NCBI RefSeq assembly: GCF_042676085.1 | Contig: NZ_JBHTKH010000001.1 | Span: 620,001-684,000, forward strand | Source of the DNA: Terrabacter terrigena | Lineage (GTDB): Bacteria > Actinomycetota > Actinomycetes > Actinomycetales > Dermatophilaceae | Direction: 5' to 3' | DNA length: 64,000 nucleotides | Translations under genes and position numbers: made by a program | The notes under the pieces: model-generated | The model's input: the letters and a program-made list of their open reading frames with translations, nothing else | Told to the model about the DNA's origin: nothing | Databases searched by the model: none | In this document: positions 1 through 10,769 of the stretch, piece after piece | How positions within the stretch are numbered: position 1 is the first letter of the stretch | Layout: each line of letters starts with the position of its first letter

Positions 1-11
1 GAGCGGCCGGC

Positions 12-53
12 ACACTGCCGGCCCGGAGCTCGCGAGCTCCGGGCCGGCAGTGT
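12..53. terminator. Perfect 21-bp-arm palindrome, terminator after the sugar permease gene
   Basis: Bases 12-32 pair with 33-53 without a mismatch. The element begins about 20 bases past the stop of the minus-strand permease gene at 74. It is symmetric and has no T-run, so it could stop transcription from either side; GC-rich terminators without U-tracts are common in actinobacteria. What lies to its left is outside the window. Confidence 0.8.
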
Positions 54-73
54 CGGTGGACGCCTCGCCGAGG

Positions 74-1003
74 TCAGCCCTTGACGGCGCCCGAGGTCAT
101 GCCGCGGATGAAGTACCGCTGCAGCGCGAGGAACACGATGATCGGCACGATGATCGTGACGTAGCCAGCCGCGGGTATGAGCTCTCGCCCTGCGCCCGTC
201 TGTCCCTGGAGGCCCTGCAGGGCCACCGTGGCCACGGTGTTGTCGCCGCGTCCGAGGAAGATCAGGGCGACGAGCAGGTCGTTCCAGACCCAGAGGAACT
301 GGAAGATCGCGAACGACGCGAGGGCCGGCGTCGACATCGGCATGATCAGACGCCAGAAGGTCGTGAAATGGCTGGCGCCGTCGATCTTCGCCGACTCGAT
401 GACGGCCGTCGGCAGACCCGACATGTAGCTGCGGAGGATGTACACCGCGAGCGGCATGCCGAAGCCGACGTGCGCAAGCCACACCGCGATGAACGTGCCG
501 TTGAGCCCGAGCCCGGAGTACAGCTTCACCAGCGGCACGAACGCCACCTGGTTGGGCACCACGAGCAGCGCCACGATGATGATGAAGACGACGTCGCGCC
601 CCTTCCACTGCATGAAGGTGAACGCGTATGCCGCAAAGGCGGCGATCAGGATCGGGATGACCGTCGCGGGCAACGCCACGATCAGGCTGTTGACGAAGGC
701 CTGCGCCATCGGGATGCCCGCGGTGTCGGACGTCAGCACGTTGCTGTAGTTCTGGATCGTCCACGACGACCCGAACGGGTTGAAGAACGCCGTCCACCAG
801 CCCGAGGCGAACTGCTCGTCGCGCGGCCGGAACGAGTTGACGAGCATGCCGAGCGCGGGCACCATCCACGCGATGCAGAGGATGAGCAGTCCGATGCGCA
901 CCGGCCAGGTGGCCGACCCCGTGCCGGTGCCCAGCTTGCTCTGCCTGAGGACCTGCGGCTCGTCGGCAGGGGTGCCGGTGCCGGGTTGGATCGTCGTGGT
1001 CAT
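74..1003 (-). CDS. Carbohydrate ABC transporter permease (MalG/AglG-like)
   Basis: This is an inner-membrane permease subunit of a binding-protein-dependent sugar importer, 309 aa, a usual length for the MalG side. After a hydrophilic N-terminus of about 34 residues there are six likely membrane segments. The cytoplasmic EAA loop that docks on the ATPase is visible at about residues 202-220 (ESAKIDGASHFTTFWRL). It overlaps the upstream permease gene by 4 bp (ATGA), so the two are translationally coupled. No ATPase gene lies beside it; many actinobacteria use a shared MsiK-type ATPase encoded elsewhere. The alpha-glucoside assignment comes from the binding protein of the operon. Confidence 0.9.
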   Translation of the reverse strand: MTTTIQPGTGTPADEPQVLRQSKLGTGTGSATWPVRIGLLILCIAWMVPALGMLVNSFRPRDEQFASGWWTAFFNPFGSSWTIQNYSNVLTSDTAGIPMAQAFVNSLIVALPATVIPILIAAFAAYAFTFMQWKGRDVVFIIIVALLVVPNQVAFVPLVKLYSGLGLNGTFIAVWLAHVGFGMPLAVYILRSYMSGLPTAVIESAKIDGASHFTTFWRLIMPMSTPALASFAIFQFLWVWNDLLVALIFLGRGDNTVATVALQGLQGQTGAGRELIPAAGYVTIIVPIIVFLALQRYFIRGMTSGAVKG

Positions 1004-1983
1004 CGTGCTGCCTCCTCGGCCCTGAAGTGCCGGACCTGGTAGATGAGGATCGGGATGACGGCGATCAGCAGGATGACGACGATCGCGGCCGCATAGCCGT
1101 TGTTGCCCTGGGTGTAGAGCTCGTCGTAGAAGCGTCGTGCGATCACGTCGGTGTTGTAGGCGCCGTTGGTCGTCACGTAGACGACGTCGAACACCTTCAT
1201 GACCCCGATGAGGACCGTGATGAAGACGGTGATCACCGTCGGCCAGATCTGGGGGACGATGATGCTGAAGAAGATCCGCCGTTCACCTGCACCGTCGATG
1301 CGACCGGCCTCGACGGTGTCCTCGGGCACGCCCTTGATCGCCGCCGACAGCAGCACCATCGAGTAGCCGACCTGCGTCCAGATCAGGATGATCATGAGCA
1401 TCAGGCTGTTGAGGTGCAGGGTGTCGGTGCCGTACCAGAAGTTCGGTCCCTTGTTGAAGAGGCCGAGGAAGGCGTTGAGCAGACCCGTCTGGGGCGTGCC
1501 TTCGGGCTGGTAGTCGTAGATGGTCCGCCAGATGGTGGCGGCGCCGACCATGCTGATGGCCATCGGCAGGAAGATGAAGGTCTTCGCCGTCTTCTCGCCC
1601 TGTGGCCGGAGGCGGTCGGCGAGCACCGCCACACCGAGTCCGAGCACCACCGTCAGGGCCGGCACGATGATGATCCACAGGACGTTGTTGAAGAGCACCT
1701 GCAGGAACGTCTTGTCGGTCAGCACGTCGGTGTAGTTCTTGAAGCCGACGTAGGCCGTCGAGTCCTCGTTGGCGAAGCTGTACTGGATGGTGACGATGGC
1801 CGGGTAGATGAGGTAGACGGCGATCGCGAGGATCGCCGGGCCGGCGAACATCCAGGGCTTGACCCGGTCCTCCCACCGCCCCTTCAACGACTCCGCGAGC
1901 TTGTTGAGGATCCAGAAGATGATCACGGCGCCGCCGATACCGCCCAGGATCGCGATCACCGCGTTGGCAATCTTGATTGCCAT
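1000..1983 (-). CDS. Carbohydrate ABC transporter permease (MalF/AglF-like)
   Basis: This is the second permease subunit of the sugar importer, 327 aa. An extra hydrophobic helix at about residues 8-28 precedes the conserved membrane core, as in AglF-type proteins. The EAA loop is at about residues 223-240 (DTVEAGRIDGAGERRIFF). A long extracytoplasmic loop (about 158-190) lies between membrane segments. The downstream gene starts inside its stop codon. The upstream binding-protein gene is 79 bp away, and that gap holds a stem-loop that may lower permease expression relative to the binding protein. Confidence 0.9.
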   Translation of the reverse strand: MAIKIANAVIAILGGIGGAVIIFWILNKLAESLKGRWEDRVKPWMFAGPAILAIAVYLIYPAIVTIQYSFANEDSTAYVGFKNYTDVLTDKTFLQVLFNNVLWIIIVPALTVVLGLGVAVLADRLRPQGEKTAKTFIFLPMAISMVGAATIWRTIYDYQPEGTPQTGLLNAFLGLFNKGPNFWYGTDTLHLNSLMLMIILIWTQVGYSMVLLSAAIKGVPEDTVEAGRIDGAGERRIFFSIIVPQIWPTVITVFITVLIGVMKVFDVVYVTTNGAYNTDVIARRFYDELYTQGNNGYAAAIVVILLIAVIPILIYQVRHFRAEEAAR

Positions 1984-2018
1984 GGCACTTCCTCTCTCGA
2001 GTGGGAGAACGCGCTGTC

Positions 2019-2054
2019 GACCGCGGGGGCAACCAGGTGGTCACCCCCGCGGTC
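2019..2054 (-). other. Intercistronic stem-loop between binding-protein and permease genes
   Basis: Bases 2019-2029 pair with 2044-2054 (11 bp, GACCGCGGGGG against CCCCCGCGGTC). The element starts 9 bases after the stop of the solute-binding protein gene. Structures like this usually stabilise the upstream message or end part of the transcripts, giving more binding protein than permease. The function is inferred from position only. Confidence 0.65.
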
Positions 2055-2062
2055 AGGCGGCG

Positions 2063-3388
2063 TCAGCTACCGGTCTTCGGGAAGCTGTCGTCGATGTTGT
2101 TGAGCGTGGTGTCGAGGTCCTGCTGACCCGAGAGCCACTTGACCGGCTCGGTCCAGAACGTTCCCGCGCCGACCTTGGCGGGCATCGCGTCGGACCCGTC
2201 GAAGCGGGCCGCGGTCGCCTTGTAGAGGACGTCGGAGGCGATCGTCTGGAGCGTCTTGTTGGGCAGGAGCGTCACGTCGGCCGTCTTGTGCGGCGAGAAC
2301 GCGCCGTTCTTGGCCTGCTGGGTGCCGTTCTCCTTGCTGGCGATGAAGTTGCGCAGCTTGAGGGTGTTCGGGTCGTTGTTGAACGCCGCCGCGAGGTCGC
2401 CACCGACGAGAACCGGCTTGTCGCCCTCGGTCTTGGCCGGGAAGGCGAGCGGCTTGGTCTCGGTGTCGAGCTTGGAGATCACGGCGTCGGGGAAGCCACC
2501 CTTGTTGGCCACGAAGGTCGCCTGCTTGAAGAGGTAGCAGCCGGGAGGCTGGGCGAAGAGTGCGTTGCCGCCGGTCTGGAAGTTCGTCGCCACGATGGAC
2601 TTGGTGCCGCCGCGCACGAAGCCCTCACCGAAGGCGATCTTCTGGAGGTACTCCCACGCCGGCTTGATCTCGGGGCTGTTGAACTTCAGCTGGCCCTTGA
2701 CCCACTTGTCGTAGTTGTCGGGGCCGGCGAAGCGCAGGACGAGGTCCTCGATCCAGTCGGTGATCGGCCAGCCGGTCGCCGCTCCGGACTCGGCGGCGAT
2801 GCACCACGGGGTCTTGCCCTGGGACTTGATGTTCTGCGTGAGCGTCAGCAGCTCGTCGAGAGTCTTGGGGTCCTGGTAGCCGGCCGCCTTGAAGGCGGGG
2901 CCGTCGGTCCACAGGATGCTCTTGACGCTCACCTCGTTCGGCAGGCCGTAGACCTTGCTGTCGGCGCACGTTCCGGCCTCGACGAAGCCCGGGACGAGCG
3001 TCTCCTTGTCGGTGGCCACGGTCGCGTCGTCGAAAGGCACGAGCTTCTTCTGCTTGGCCAGGTCACACATCAGGCCGGGTTGCGGGAAGAGTCCCACGTC
3101 GGGCGCGTTGCCGCCCTGCACGCGGGTGCGGATCTCGGTGTCCCACGATGCGGCCTTGGTGAACTTCACCGTGATGTTGTTCTGCTTCGCCCAGTTCTGC
3201 ACGTCGACCTTGAAGCCCGGCTCGGTGTCCGGTCCGAGGCCGTACATGACCTCGATGGTGCTCTTCCCCGGCCCACCCGCCGTGCCGGCGTTGGTCGAGG
3301 ACCCCGAGTTAGACGACAAGCAGCCTGACGCGAGTCCCGCGACGGTGATGCCGATCAGGGCCGTGAGCCCCGCTTTTCGGTTCAACAT
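2063..3388 (-). CDS. AglE-like alpha-glucoside substrate-binding lipoprotein
   Basis: This is the extracellular receptor of the sugar importer, 441 aa. A signal peptide ends in a lipobox (LASGC), so Cys23 is the likely lipidated residue. The stretch TPWCIAAESGAATGWP (about residues 193-208), followed by TDWIEDLVLR, is characteristic of AglE-type alpha-glucoside binding proteins. Likely ligands are maltose, trehalose, sucrose or maltodextrins; the exact one cannot be read from sequence. It is the first gene of a three-gene operon with two permeases. A 14-bp element 182 bp upstream is nearly identical to one upstream of the secreted amylase-pullulanase gene, which suggests co-regulation. Confidence 0.88.
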   Translation of the reverse strand: MLNRKAGLTALIGITVAGLASGCLSSNSGSSTNAGTAGGPGKSTIEVMYGLGPDTEPGFKVDVQNWAKQNNITVKFTKAASWDTEIRTRVQGGNAPDVGLFPQPGLMCDLAKQKKLVPFDDATVATDKETLVPGFVEAGTCADSKVYGLPNEVSVKSILWTDGPAFKAAGYQDPKTLDELLTLTQNIKSQGKTPWCIAAESGAATGWPITDWIEDLVLRFAGPDNYDKWVKGQLKFNSPEIKPAWEYLQKIAFGEGFVRGGTKSIVATNFQTGGNALFAQPPGCYLFKQATFVANKGGFPDAVISKLDTETKPLAFPAKTEGDKPVLVGGDLAAAFNNDPNTLKLRNFIASKENGTQQAKNGAFSPHKTADVTLLPNKTLQTIASDVLYKATAARFDGSDAMPAKVGAGTFWTEPVKWLSGQQDLDTTLNNIDDSFPKTGS

Positions 3389-3801
3389 TCCTGCTCCTCC
3401 TCAGAGGGTTGGGGGCTTCTTTGGCCCCAGGCTGACCAGCCACGCCAAGGTGACCGGCTTCCACAGGAGCCCGACCGTCGGGCCGGGTGTCGTGCAGACG
3501 AGGCGGCGAAGCCCCGTCGTGTGTCCGTCACTCTCACCCAACACCAGAAGTGTGACCTCCGCCATAGCGCTGCAAATATTTGCGGAGTTGTGACCGCGCC
3601 TGTCCGAGGTTGCGGCACAGGAGGGCCCACGTCCGTTGTCGGTCGGGTTGTCCGTATCGGTGCTCTACCCACTCGTGCGCCGTCCCGGACGGGCTCACCT
3701 GCTGGGCCGTGTCGCACCGGGGCCAGCCGACCGAATAGGCTCTCTGCGGCGTCAGGTTCGCGACGGCGTGACCTCGGAGCGCCGGAAGGACGAACGAGGA
3801 C
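3389..3801. other. 413-bp divergent intergenic region
   Basis: This gap lies between the binding-protein gene (minus) and the fumarase gene (plus), so it should carry both promoters. Its clearest feature is an AT-rich palindrome at 3572-3583 in otherwise GC-rich DNA. The fumarase has a purine-rich ribosome-binding stretch (AACGAGGAC) just before its ATG. Small ORFs can be drawn here (for example 3534-3803 minus), but they have no recognisable features and I do not call them. Confidence 0.6.
3570..3583. promoter_or_regulatory. Putative sugar-regulator operator, copy 1 (CTGCAAATATTTGC)
   Basis: The core GCAAATATTTGC (3572-3583) is a perfect 12-bp palindrome. The 14-mer matches 12 of 14 positions with CTGCAAAATTTTGC at 23780-23793, upstream of the amylase-pullulanase. 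TTGC/GCAA half-sites are typical of LacI-type maltose regulators (MalR) in actinobacteria. No LacI-type gene lies in the window, so the cognate protein is inferred. Confidence 0.6.
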
Positions 3802-5514
<1,713 letters not shown>

Positions 5515-5518
5515 CAAC

Positions 5519-6034
5519 GTGACCGAGAACGTCTCTACCGCAAAGGGTTTCGACGACCTGATCGCGGCCAACCGTGCCTATGCCGAAAGCTTCGACATGG
5601 CGGGCTTCGATGGAATCGCCCGAGCCGGCGTCGCCATCGTGACGTGCATGGACTCCCGCATCGACCCGCTGGGACTCGTCGGCCTGCGGCCCGGTGACGC
5701 CAAGATCTTCCGCAACCCCGGCGGGCGTGTCGGCAGCGACGCCCTCGAGGCGCTCGTCCTCGCGACCCATCTGCTCGGTGTGGAGCGCATCCTCGTCGTG
5801 CCGCACACGCGCTGCGCGATGGCCTCCAACACCGAGGCCGAGCTGCGCGAGCGCGTGGGCGCCAGCGCCGGCGAGGACGCCTCGTGGATGACCTTCCACG
5901 CGATCGCCGACCAGGAGCGCGCGCTGCGCGAGGACCTCGCCCGGGTGCGCACCCACCCGCTCATCGCCAGGGGTGTCGAGACGGCCGGCTTCATCTACGA
6001 CGTCGACACGGGCCTCCTCCGCCGGGTCGACTGA
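5519..6034 (+). CDS. Beta-class carbonic anhydrase
   Basis: A zinc enzyme that interconverts CO2 and bicarbonate, 171 aa from a GTG start 4 bases after the fumarase stop. The zinc and active-site residues of beta-carbonic anhydrases are present: Cys43 and Asp45 with Arg47 (CMDSR), and His96 with Cys99 (PHTRC). Length and motif spacing resemble the short mycobacterial type (Rv1284-like). Coupling to fumarase is unusual, and I see no direct pathway link; bicarbonate supply for anaplerotic carboxylation is one possible reason. Its 3' end overlaps the convergent LtrA-like gene by 40 bp. Upstream in-frame starts inside the fumarase gene give no sensible N-terminus. Confidence 0.92.
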   Translation: MTENVSTAKGFDDLIAANRAYAESFDMAGFDGIARAGVAIVTCMDSRIDPLGLVGLRPGDAKIFRNPGGRVGSDALEALVLATHLLGVERILVVPHTRCAMASNTEAELRERVGASAGEDASWMTFHAIADQERALREDLARVRTHPLIARGVETAGFIYDVDTGLLRRVD

Positions 6035-7200
6035 CCGTCTCCCTCCGAGCTGATCACGTGGTGGGCCACGGCGGCCGCGAGCGCGAGCCCGGTGGTGAGC
6101 ACCGTGACGCCGACCGGGGGCGCCAGTGCCGCGACGCCGACCACGAACAGCCCGACAACGACCCCGACCCGCCGCTCGACCGCCGGCGCTCCCGCCAGAG
6201 AGTGCATGACGGTCAGGCACCACACGTAGACGGCGACGGCTCCGGCGAGGGCCAGGCCGACCACGCGCGGCGACGTGTGCGCCGCACCCTGGACGAGGTC
6301 GACGGCGGCCGCGAGCCCGACACCCGTCGCGGCGACGGACGCGAACACGAGGTAGTGGCCGTAGCCCGTGAGGAAGATGCTGCCGATGGAGCCTTCGAAG
6401 AGGCTCGCGTGCTCGCGCTTGAAGTAGAGCCACCACATCGAGAAGACGATGAGCAGCCCGCCCACCACCAGCGCGACCAGCCCCGTCCGCGCGCCCGCGA
6501 CCAGCGCTCCCTGGACCGCCTGCACCGACGCGAGCACCACCTCACCGAGCACGATGAGGGTCAGCAGCGCGTACCGCTCGGCGATGTGGTGCGGGTGGAA
6601 CGGCGTGAACCCGCGCCGCTCGGCGACGACGGGCACCAGCAGCTCGAGGACGACGAGCGCGAAGAAGGACACCATGAGCACGCTGCTCCCGTCGAGCAGC
6701 AGCCGCGCGATCCAGAGAACCTGAACGGCCGAGATCCCGACGGCATACGTCAGGGCGGTGCGCCGCCCCTCCGGGTGACCCCGGGCAGCACGCAGCCACA
6801 TCGCGACCATGGCGAAGCGCATCAGCGCGTACCCGCCGACGACCAGGCCCGACTGCCCGTCGTCGAAGAGGTCGGGGATGCCTGCAGCCAGCATGAGCGA
6901 GCCGGCCATGATCGCGAAGGTCAGCAGGCGGTAGGGCACGTCGTCGGAGTCGTAGGACGAGGCGAACCACGTGTAGTTCATCCACGCCCACCAGATGGCG
7001 AAGAAGACCATGACGAAGCGCACGAGGTCGCCCAGGTGCCCCCCGGCGAGCCCGTGGTGCCACTCACCCGCCGCGCTCGCGATGGCGACGACGAAGACGA
7101 GGTCGAAGAAGAGCTCGAGCGGCGTCGCGACGCGATGCTCCTCGTGGGGGTCACGGGGCTGCATGCGTCGCGAGAGCGGCACGGCGTCGGCGTGGCTCAC
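5995..7200 (-). CDS. LtrA family (low temperature requirement A) membrane protein
   Basis: A polytopic membrane protein of about 400 aa with many hydrophobic helices. The N-terminal signature RDPHEEHRVATPLELFFDL and the following WWAWMNYTW are hallmarks of the LtrA family. The name comes from a Listeria gene needed for growth in the cold; the biochemical role is unknown. I chose GTG at 7200 because the family usually has some 10-15 residues before RRM-PRDP. ATG at 7164 is the alternative (389 aa), and neither has a clear ribosome-binding site. The 3' end overlaps the carbonic anhydrase gene on the opposite strand by 40 bp. Confidence 0.85.
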   Translation of the reverse strand: MSHADAVPLSRRMQPRDPHEEHRVATPLELFFDLVFVVAIASAAGEWHHGLAGGHLGDLVRFVMVFFAIWWAWMNYTWFASSYDSDDVPYRLLTFAIMAGSLMLAAGIPDLFDDGQSGLVVGGYALMRFAMVAMWLRAARGHPEGRRTALTYAVGISAVQVLWIARLLLDGSSVLMVSFFALVVLELLVPVVAERRGFTPFHPHHIAERYALLTLIVLGEVVLASVQAVQGALVAGARTGLVALVVGGLLIVFSMWWLYFKREHASLFEGSIGSIFLTGYGHYLVFASVAATGVGLAAAVDLVQGAAHTSPRVVGLALAGAVAVYVWCLTVMHSLAGAPAVERRVGVVVGLFVVGVAALAPPVGVTVLTTGLALAAAVAHHVISSEGDGQSTRRRRPVSTS

Positions 7201-7241
7201 GACACCGAGTCTGCCAGCATCCGCGCGCGTCGATCGGTCCG

Positions 7242-9275
7242 TCAGTCGAGGCCGCGGCGCTGCAGGAGGTGCGTGATGTCGGCGTCGCCGCCACGGAACT
7301 CGCGGTACGACTCGAGCGGGTCGGCCGCGCCCCCGATGCCCACGACGTACGTGCGGTAGCGGTCGCCGTTCGCGCGGGTGAGGCCGCCGTTCTCGCGGAA
7401 CCACGCGACCGTGTCCGCGTCGAGCACCTCGCTCCAGATGTACGCGTAGTACTGCGCGTCGTAGGAGTAGGAGAAGGTGTGGGCGAAGTAGGTCGAGCGG
7501 TAGCGCGGCGGCACGAGCGTGTTGGCCAGACCGACCTCCTCCAGCGCCGCGGCCTCGAACGCCTGGACGTCGCCCACGGCGGCGGCCTCCTCGACGTCGA
7601 GAGCGTGCCAGGCCTGGTCGAGCAGCGACGCCGCGAGGTACTCCCCCGTGCCGAACCCCTCGCCCCAGGCCTGCGCCGAGACGAGGCGTTGGACGAGCTC
7701 GTCCGGCAGCCGCTCCCCCGTCTCGTGGTGCACCGCGTAGCTCGAGAGCACCTCGGGCCACAGCATCCACATCTCGTTGACCTGGCTCGGGTACTCCACG
7801 AAGTCGCGGAAGACGCGGGTGCCGGCGAAGTGCGGGTAGGTGACGTGCGCGAGCAGCCCGTGGAGGGCGTGCCCGAACTCGTGGAAGAAGGTCCGGGTCT
7901 CGTCGTAGGTGAGCAGCGTGGGCTGACCGCCCCCGGGCTTCGGCACGTTGAGGTTGTTCACGACCACGGCGTGCGGCTGCTCGAGCAGCGTGTTCTGGCT
8001 GACGAGGCTGTTCATCCACGCCCCGCCCTTCTTCGTGTCGCGGGTGTGGAGGTCGAGCAGGTAGAGGCCGATCGGCGACCCGTCGGCGTCGTGCACCTCG
8101 AAGACGCGGACGTCCGGGTGGTAGCCGACGAGGTCGTCGCGCTCGTGGAAGGTGAGGCCGAAGAGCTTCTCGGCCGCGAAGAAGATGCCGTCCCGCAGCA
8201 CCCGCTCGGCCTCGAAGTAGGGCCTCATCGCAGCGAGGTCGACGGCATACCTCGACGTACGCACGCGCTCGGCCCAGAAGGCCCAGTCGTGGGCCTCGAT
8301 CGGCTCGCCGGCCTCCTCCTCGAGGAGGGCACGCTCGGTCTCGATGTTGCGCGCTGCCGCCGGCGCCAGCCGGCCGAGCAGCTCCATGACCCGCTCGGGC
8401 GTGCGGGCCGTGGAGTCGGCGAGGGCCGCGCCGGCATGGGTCGGGTAGCCGAGCAGGCGGGCCCGCTGCGCGCGCAGCCGCACTATCTCGAGCACGAGCG
8501 CCTTGGTGTCATGGGCGTTGTCGCGGTTGCCGCGTGCGCTCTGCGCCTCGTGGACGCGACGGCGCAGGTCGCGGTTCGTCAGCGACGCGAGGTGCGGGTG
8601 CCCGGTCGGCAGGACGAGGGTGATGAGCCACTTGCCGTCGTGGCCGTGCTCGCGGGCGGCCTCGGCTGCGGCGGAGATCTCTCCGGCGGTGAGGCCGTCG
8701 AGGTCGGCCACGTCGTCGACGAGGACCGCGAGGTCGTTGGAGTCTGCGAGCAGCTGCTTCTCGAAGCGGGTGCTCAGGGTGGCCAGGCGGCCGTTGAGCA
8801 CGCGCAGCTCGGTCTTGGCGTCGTCGTCGAGACCTGCGCCGGCCACCGTCATCTCGGTCAGGTGCCGCTCCACGAGCCGGCGCGACTCTGGGTCGAGGGC
8901 GGCCATGGCCTCCGCGTCGTCGTGCACCGCCTTGATCCGCGCGTAGAGGCGCGGGTCGAGCCGGACGGCGTCGCCGTGGGCGGTCAGCTTCGGCGCGTAC
9001 TCCTCCTCGATCGCCTGCACCGCGTCGGTCGCGAGCGAGCTCGACGTGCCGAAGAACGTGAGGCTGACGCGGCTCAGGGTGCGCCCCGACCGCTCGAGGG
9101 CCGCGAGCGTGTTGTCGAACGTCGGCGGCTGCGGGTCGGTGACGATGGCCTCGACCTCGGCGAGGTGCTCGGCCATTCCGCGGTCGAACCCCTCGGGGTA
9201 GTGCTCGTCGCGCAGCAGCGCGAAGGGCGGGAGCGAGAACGGCAGCGGACTCGGGCTGAGCAGCGGGTTGGGCAT
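7242..9275 (-). CDS. M3 family metallopeptidase (oligopeptidase A / Dcp-like)
   Basis: A cytoplasmic zinc oligopeptidase of 677 aa, the normal length for the M3A group. The zinc-binding HExxH is at His465-Glu466 to His469 (TFFHEFGHALHG), with further conserved residues in the C-terminal helical domain (YPSQVNEMW). There is no signal peptide. These enzymes clear short peptides made by proteases or imported from outside; whether this one releases dipeptides (Dcp) or cuts internally (OpdA) cannot be told from sequence alone. The ATG at 9275 begins a proline-rich stretch that leads into the usual N-terminal domain. The glmM terminator lies just upstream, so it has its own promoter in 9276-9391. 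Confidence 0.93.
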   Translation of the reverse strand: MPNPLLSPSPLPFSLPPFALLRDEHYPEGFDRGMAEHLAEVEAIVTDPQPPTFDNTLAALERSGRTLSRVSLTFFGTSSSLATDAVQAIEEEYAPKLTAHGDAVRLDPRLYARIKAVHDDAEAMAALDPESRRLVERHLTEMTVAGAGLDDDAKTELRVLNGRLATLSTRFEKQLLADSNDLAVLVDDVADLDGLTAGEISAAAEAAREHGHDGKWLITLVLPTGHPHLASLTNRDLRRRVHEAQSARGNRDNAHDTKALVLEIVRLRAQRARLLGYPTHAGAALADSTARTPERVMELLGRLAPAAARNIETERALLEEEAGEPIEAHDWAFWAERVRTSRYAVDLAAMRPYFEAERVLRDGIFFAAEKLFGLTFHERDDLVGYHPDVRVFEVHDADGSPIGLYLLDLHTRDTKKGGAWMNSLVSQNTLLEQPHAVVVNNLNVPKPGGGQPTLLTYDETRTFFHEFGHALHGLLAHVTYPHFAGTRVFRDFVEYPSQVNEMWMLWPEVLSSYAVHHETGERLPDELVQRLVSAQAWGEGFGTGEYLAASLLDQAWHALDVEEAAAVGDVQAFEAAALEEVGLANTLVPPRYRSTYFAHTFSYSYDAQYYAYIWSEVLDADTVAWFRENGGLTRANGDRYRTYVVGIGGAADPLESYREFRGGDADITHLLQRRGLD

Positions 9276-9391
9276 GGCGAAACCCTACGCAGCGCGGCCC
9301 GCGACCTCCACGGAGCTCGGGCCGCGGGTCCGATGGCGACGAAAGCCGCCACGGGGCAGTTCCACCCCAGCGCGTACGCGTGCGCCGACCC

Positions 9392-9415
9392 GGAAGCGCG
9401 CCACGGCGCGCTTCC
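9392..9415 (-). terminator. Stem-loop terminator after glmM
   Basis: GGAAGCGCG (9392-9400) pairs with CGCGCTTCC (9407-9415) around a 6-base loop. It starts 7 bases past the glmM stop codon at 9423, the right place and shape for a GC-rich intrinsic terminator. Confidence 0.7.
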
Positions 9416-9422
9416 TCCGGCG

Positions 9423-10769
9423 TCAGAGGCTCAGCTCGGCCTTGACGACTCCGACGAGGCGGTCGGCGAGCGCGCGGGCCTGCTCGCCGTCGGCGGCCTC
9501 GACCATGACGCGTACGACGGGCTCGGTGCCGGACTTGCGCAGCAGCACGCGCCCCGACTCGCCCAGCTCGCCCTCGGCGGCGCGCACGGCGTCGGCGACG
9601 GCGGCGTTGGCCTCGAGGGCCGACTTGTCGACGTCCTTGACGTTGACGAGCACCTGCGGGAAGTGGGTCATGATCGCGGCCAGGTCGGTCAGCGTGCGGC
9701 CCGTCGCGGCGACTCGTGAGGCGAGCATGAGCCCGGTCAGCGTGCCGTCGCCGGTGGTTCCGTGGTCGAGCATCACGACGTGGCCGGACTGCTCGCCACC
9801 GAGGGAGTAGCCGCCGTCCTTCATCCCCTCGAGGACGTAGCGGTCGCCGACGGCCGTCTGGAGCACCTTGATGCCCGCACTGCCGAGGGCCTGGATCATG
9901 CCGAGGTTGGACATGACGGTCGCAACGAGCGTGTCACCCCGGAGCACGCCCTGCTCCTTCATGGCGAGCGCGAGGATCGCCATGATCTGGTCGCCGTCGA
10001 CCTCGCGGCCCGCCGCGTCGACGGCCAGGCAGCGGTCGGCGTCGCCGTCGAGCGCGATCCCGAGGTCGGCGCCGACCTCGACGACAGTCTGCTTGAGGTG
10101 GTCGAGGTGCGTGGACCCGTAGCCGTCGTTGATGTTGAGGCCGTCGGGCTCGCCGCCGATGAGCGTGACCCGGGCCCCCGCCTCACGGAAGGCTCGCGGC
10201 GCGACCTCGGACGCGGCTCCGTGGGCTGCGTCGACCACGACGTGCAGGCCGTCGAGGCGGTGCGGCAGCACCGACAGCAGGTGCGCGACGTAGCGGTCGG
10301 CGCCGTCGACGAGGGGCGTGATGCGACCCACGGCGCCGCCCGTGGGTCGCTCCCGGTCGGCGCGCAGCCGCTCCTCGATGCGGTCCTCGAGGTCGTCGGC
10401 GAGCTTGTGCCCGCCCCGGGCGAAGAACTTGATGCCGTTGTCGGGCATCGGGTTGTGCGAGGCCGAGAGCATCGCCCCGAGGTCGGCGTCCTGCTCGGCC
10501 ACGAGGTAGGCGATGGCCGGGGTGGGGAGCACACCGGCGTCGCGGACGTCGACGCCGGCCGAGGCGAGGCCGGCCGTCGTCGCGGCGGCGAGGAACTCGC
10601 CGGAGGCCCGAGGGTCACGCCCGACGACTGCAACCGGCCGGTGCCCGTTGAAGGCCCCCACCTCGGCGAGCACGTGCGCTGCTGCGACCGAGAGGTCGAG
10701 CGCGAGCTCGGCGGTGATGTCCTTGTTCGCCACACCACGGACGCCGTCCGTGCCGAAGAGTCGAGCCAC
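9423..10769 (-). CDS. glmM: Phosphoglucosamine mutase
   Basis: Converts glucosamine-6-phosphate to glucosamine-1-phosphate, the step before UDP-GlcNAc in peptidoglycan precursor synthesis. The protein is 448 aa, the family norm. It begins with the GlmM signature RLFGTDGVRG. The active-site phosphoserine is Ser104 (LSASHNPMPDNG), followed by the magnesium-binding DGDADR loop and the C-terminal phosphate-binding RKSGTEPVVRVM. In many actinobacteria glmM lies downstream of rplM-rpsI, as here, but an 802-aa membrane protein gene has come between them. The 182-bp upstream gap (10770-10951) shows no clear regulatory element. Confidence 0.96.
   Translation of the reverse strand: MARLFGTDGVRGVANKDITAELALDLSVAAAHVLAEVGAFNGHRPVAVVGRDPRASGEFLAAATTAGLASAGVDVRDAGVLPTPAIAYLVAEQDADLGAMLSASHNPMPDNGIKFFARGGHKLADDLEDRIEERLRADRERPTGGAVGRITPLVDGADRYVAHLLSVLPHRLDGLHVVVDAAHGAASEVAPRAFREAGARVTLIGGEPDGLNINDGYGSTHLDHLKQTVVEVGADLGIALDGDADRCLAVDAAGREVDGDQIMAILALAMKEQGVLRGDTLVATVMSNLGMIQALGSAGIKVLQTAVGDRYVLEGMKDGGYSLGGEQSGHVVMLDHGTTGDGTLTGLMLASRVAATGRTLTDLAAIMTHFPQVLVNVKDVDKSALEANAAVADAVRAAEGELGESGRVLLRKSGTEPVVRVMVEAADGEQARALADRLVGVVKAELSL

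Noticed and set aside
50..1042. Long plus-strand open frame opposite the permease gene (and similar long frames opposite other genes)
   Set aside because: High-GC coding DNA leaves long open antisense frames. The Arg/Asp/His-rich translations show no domain, and the minus-strand genes are clear.
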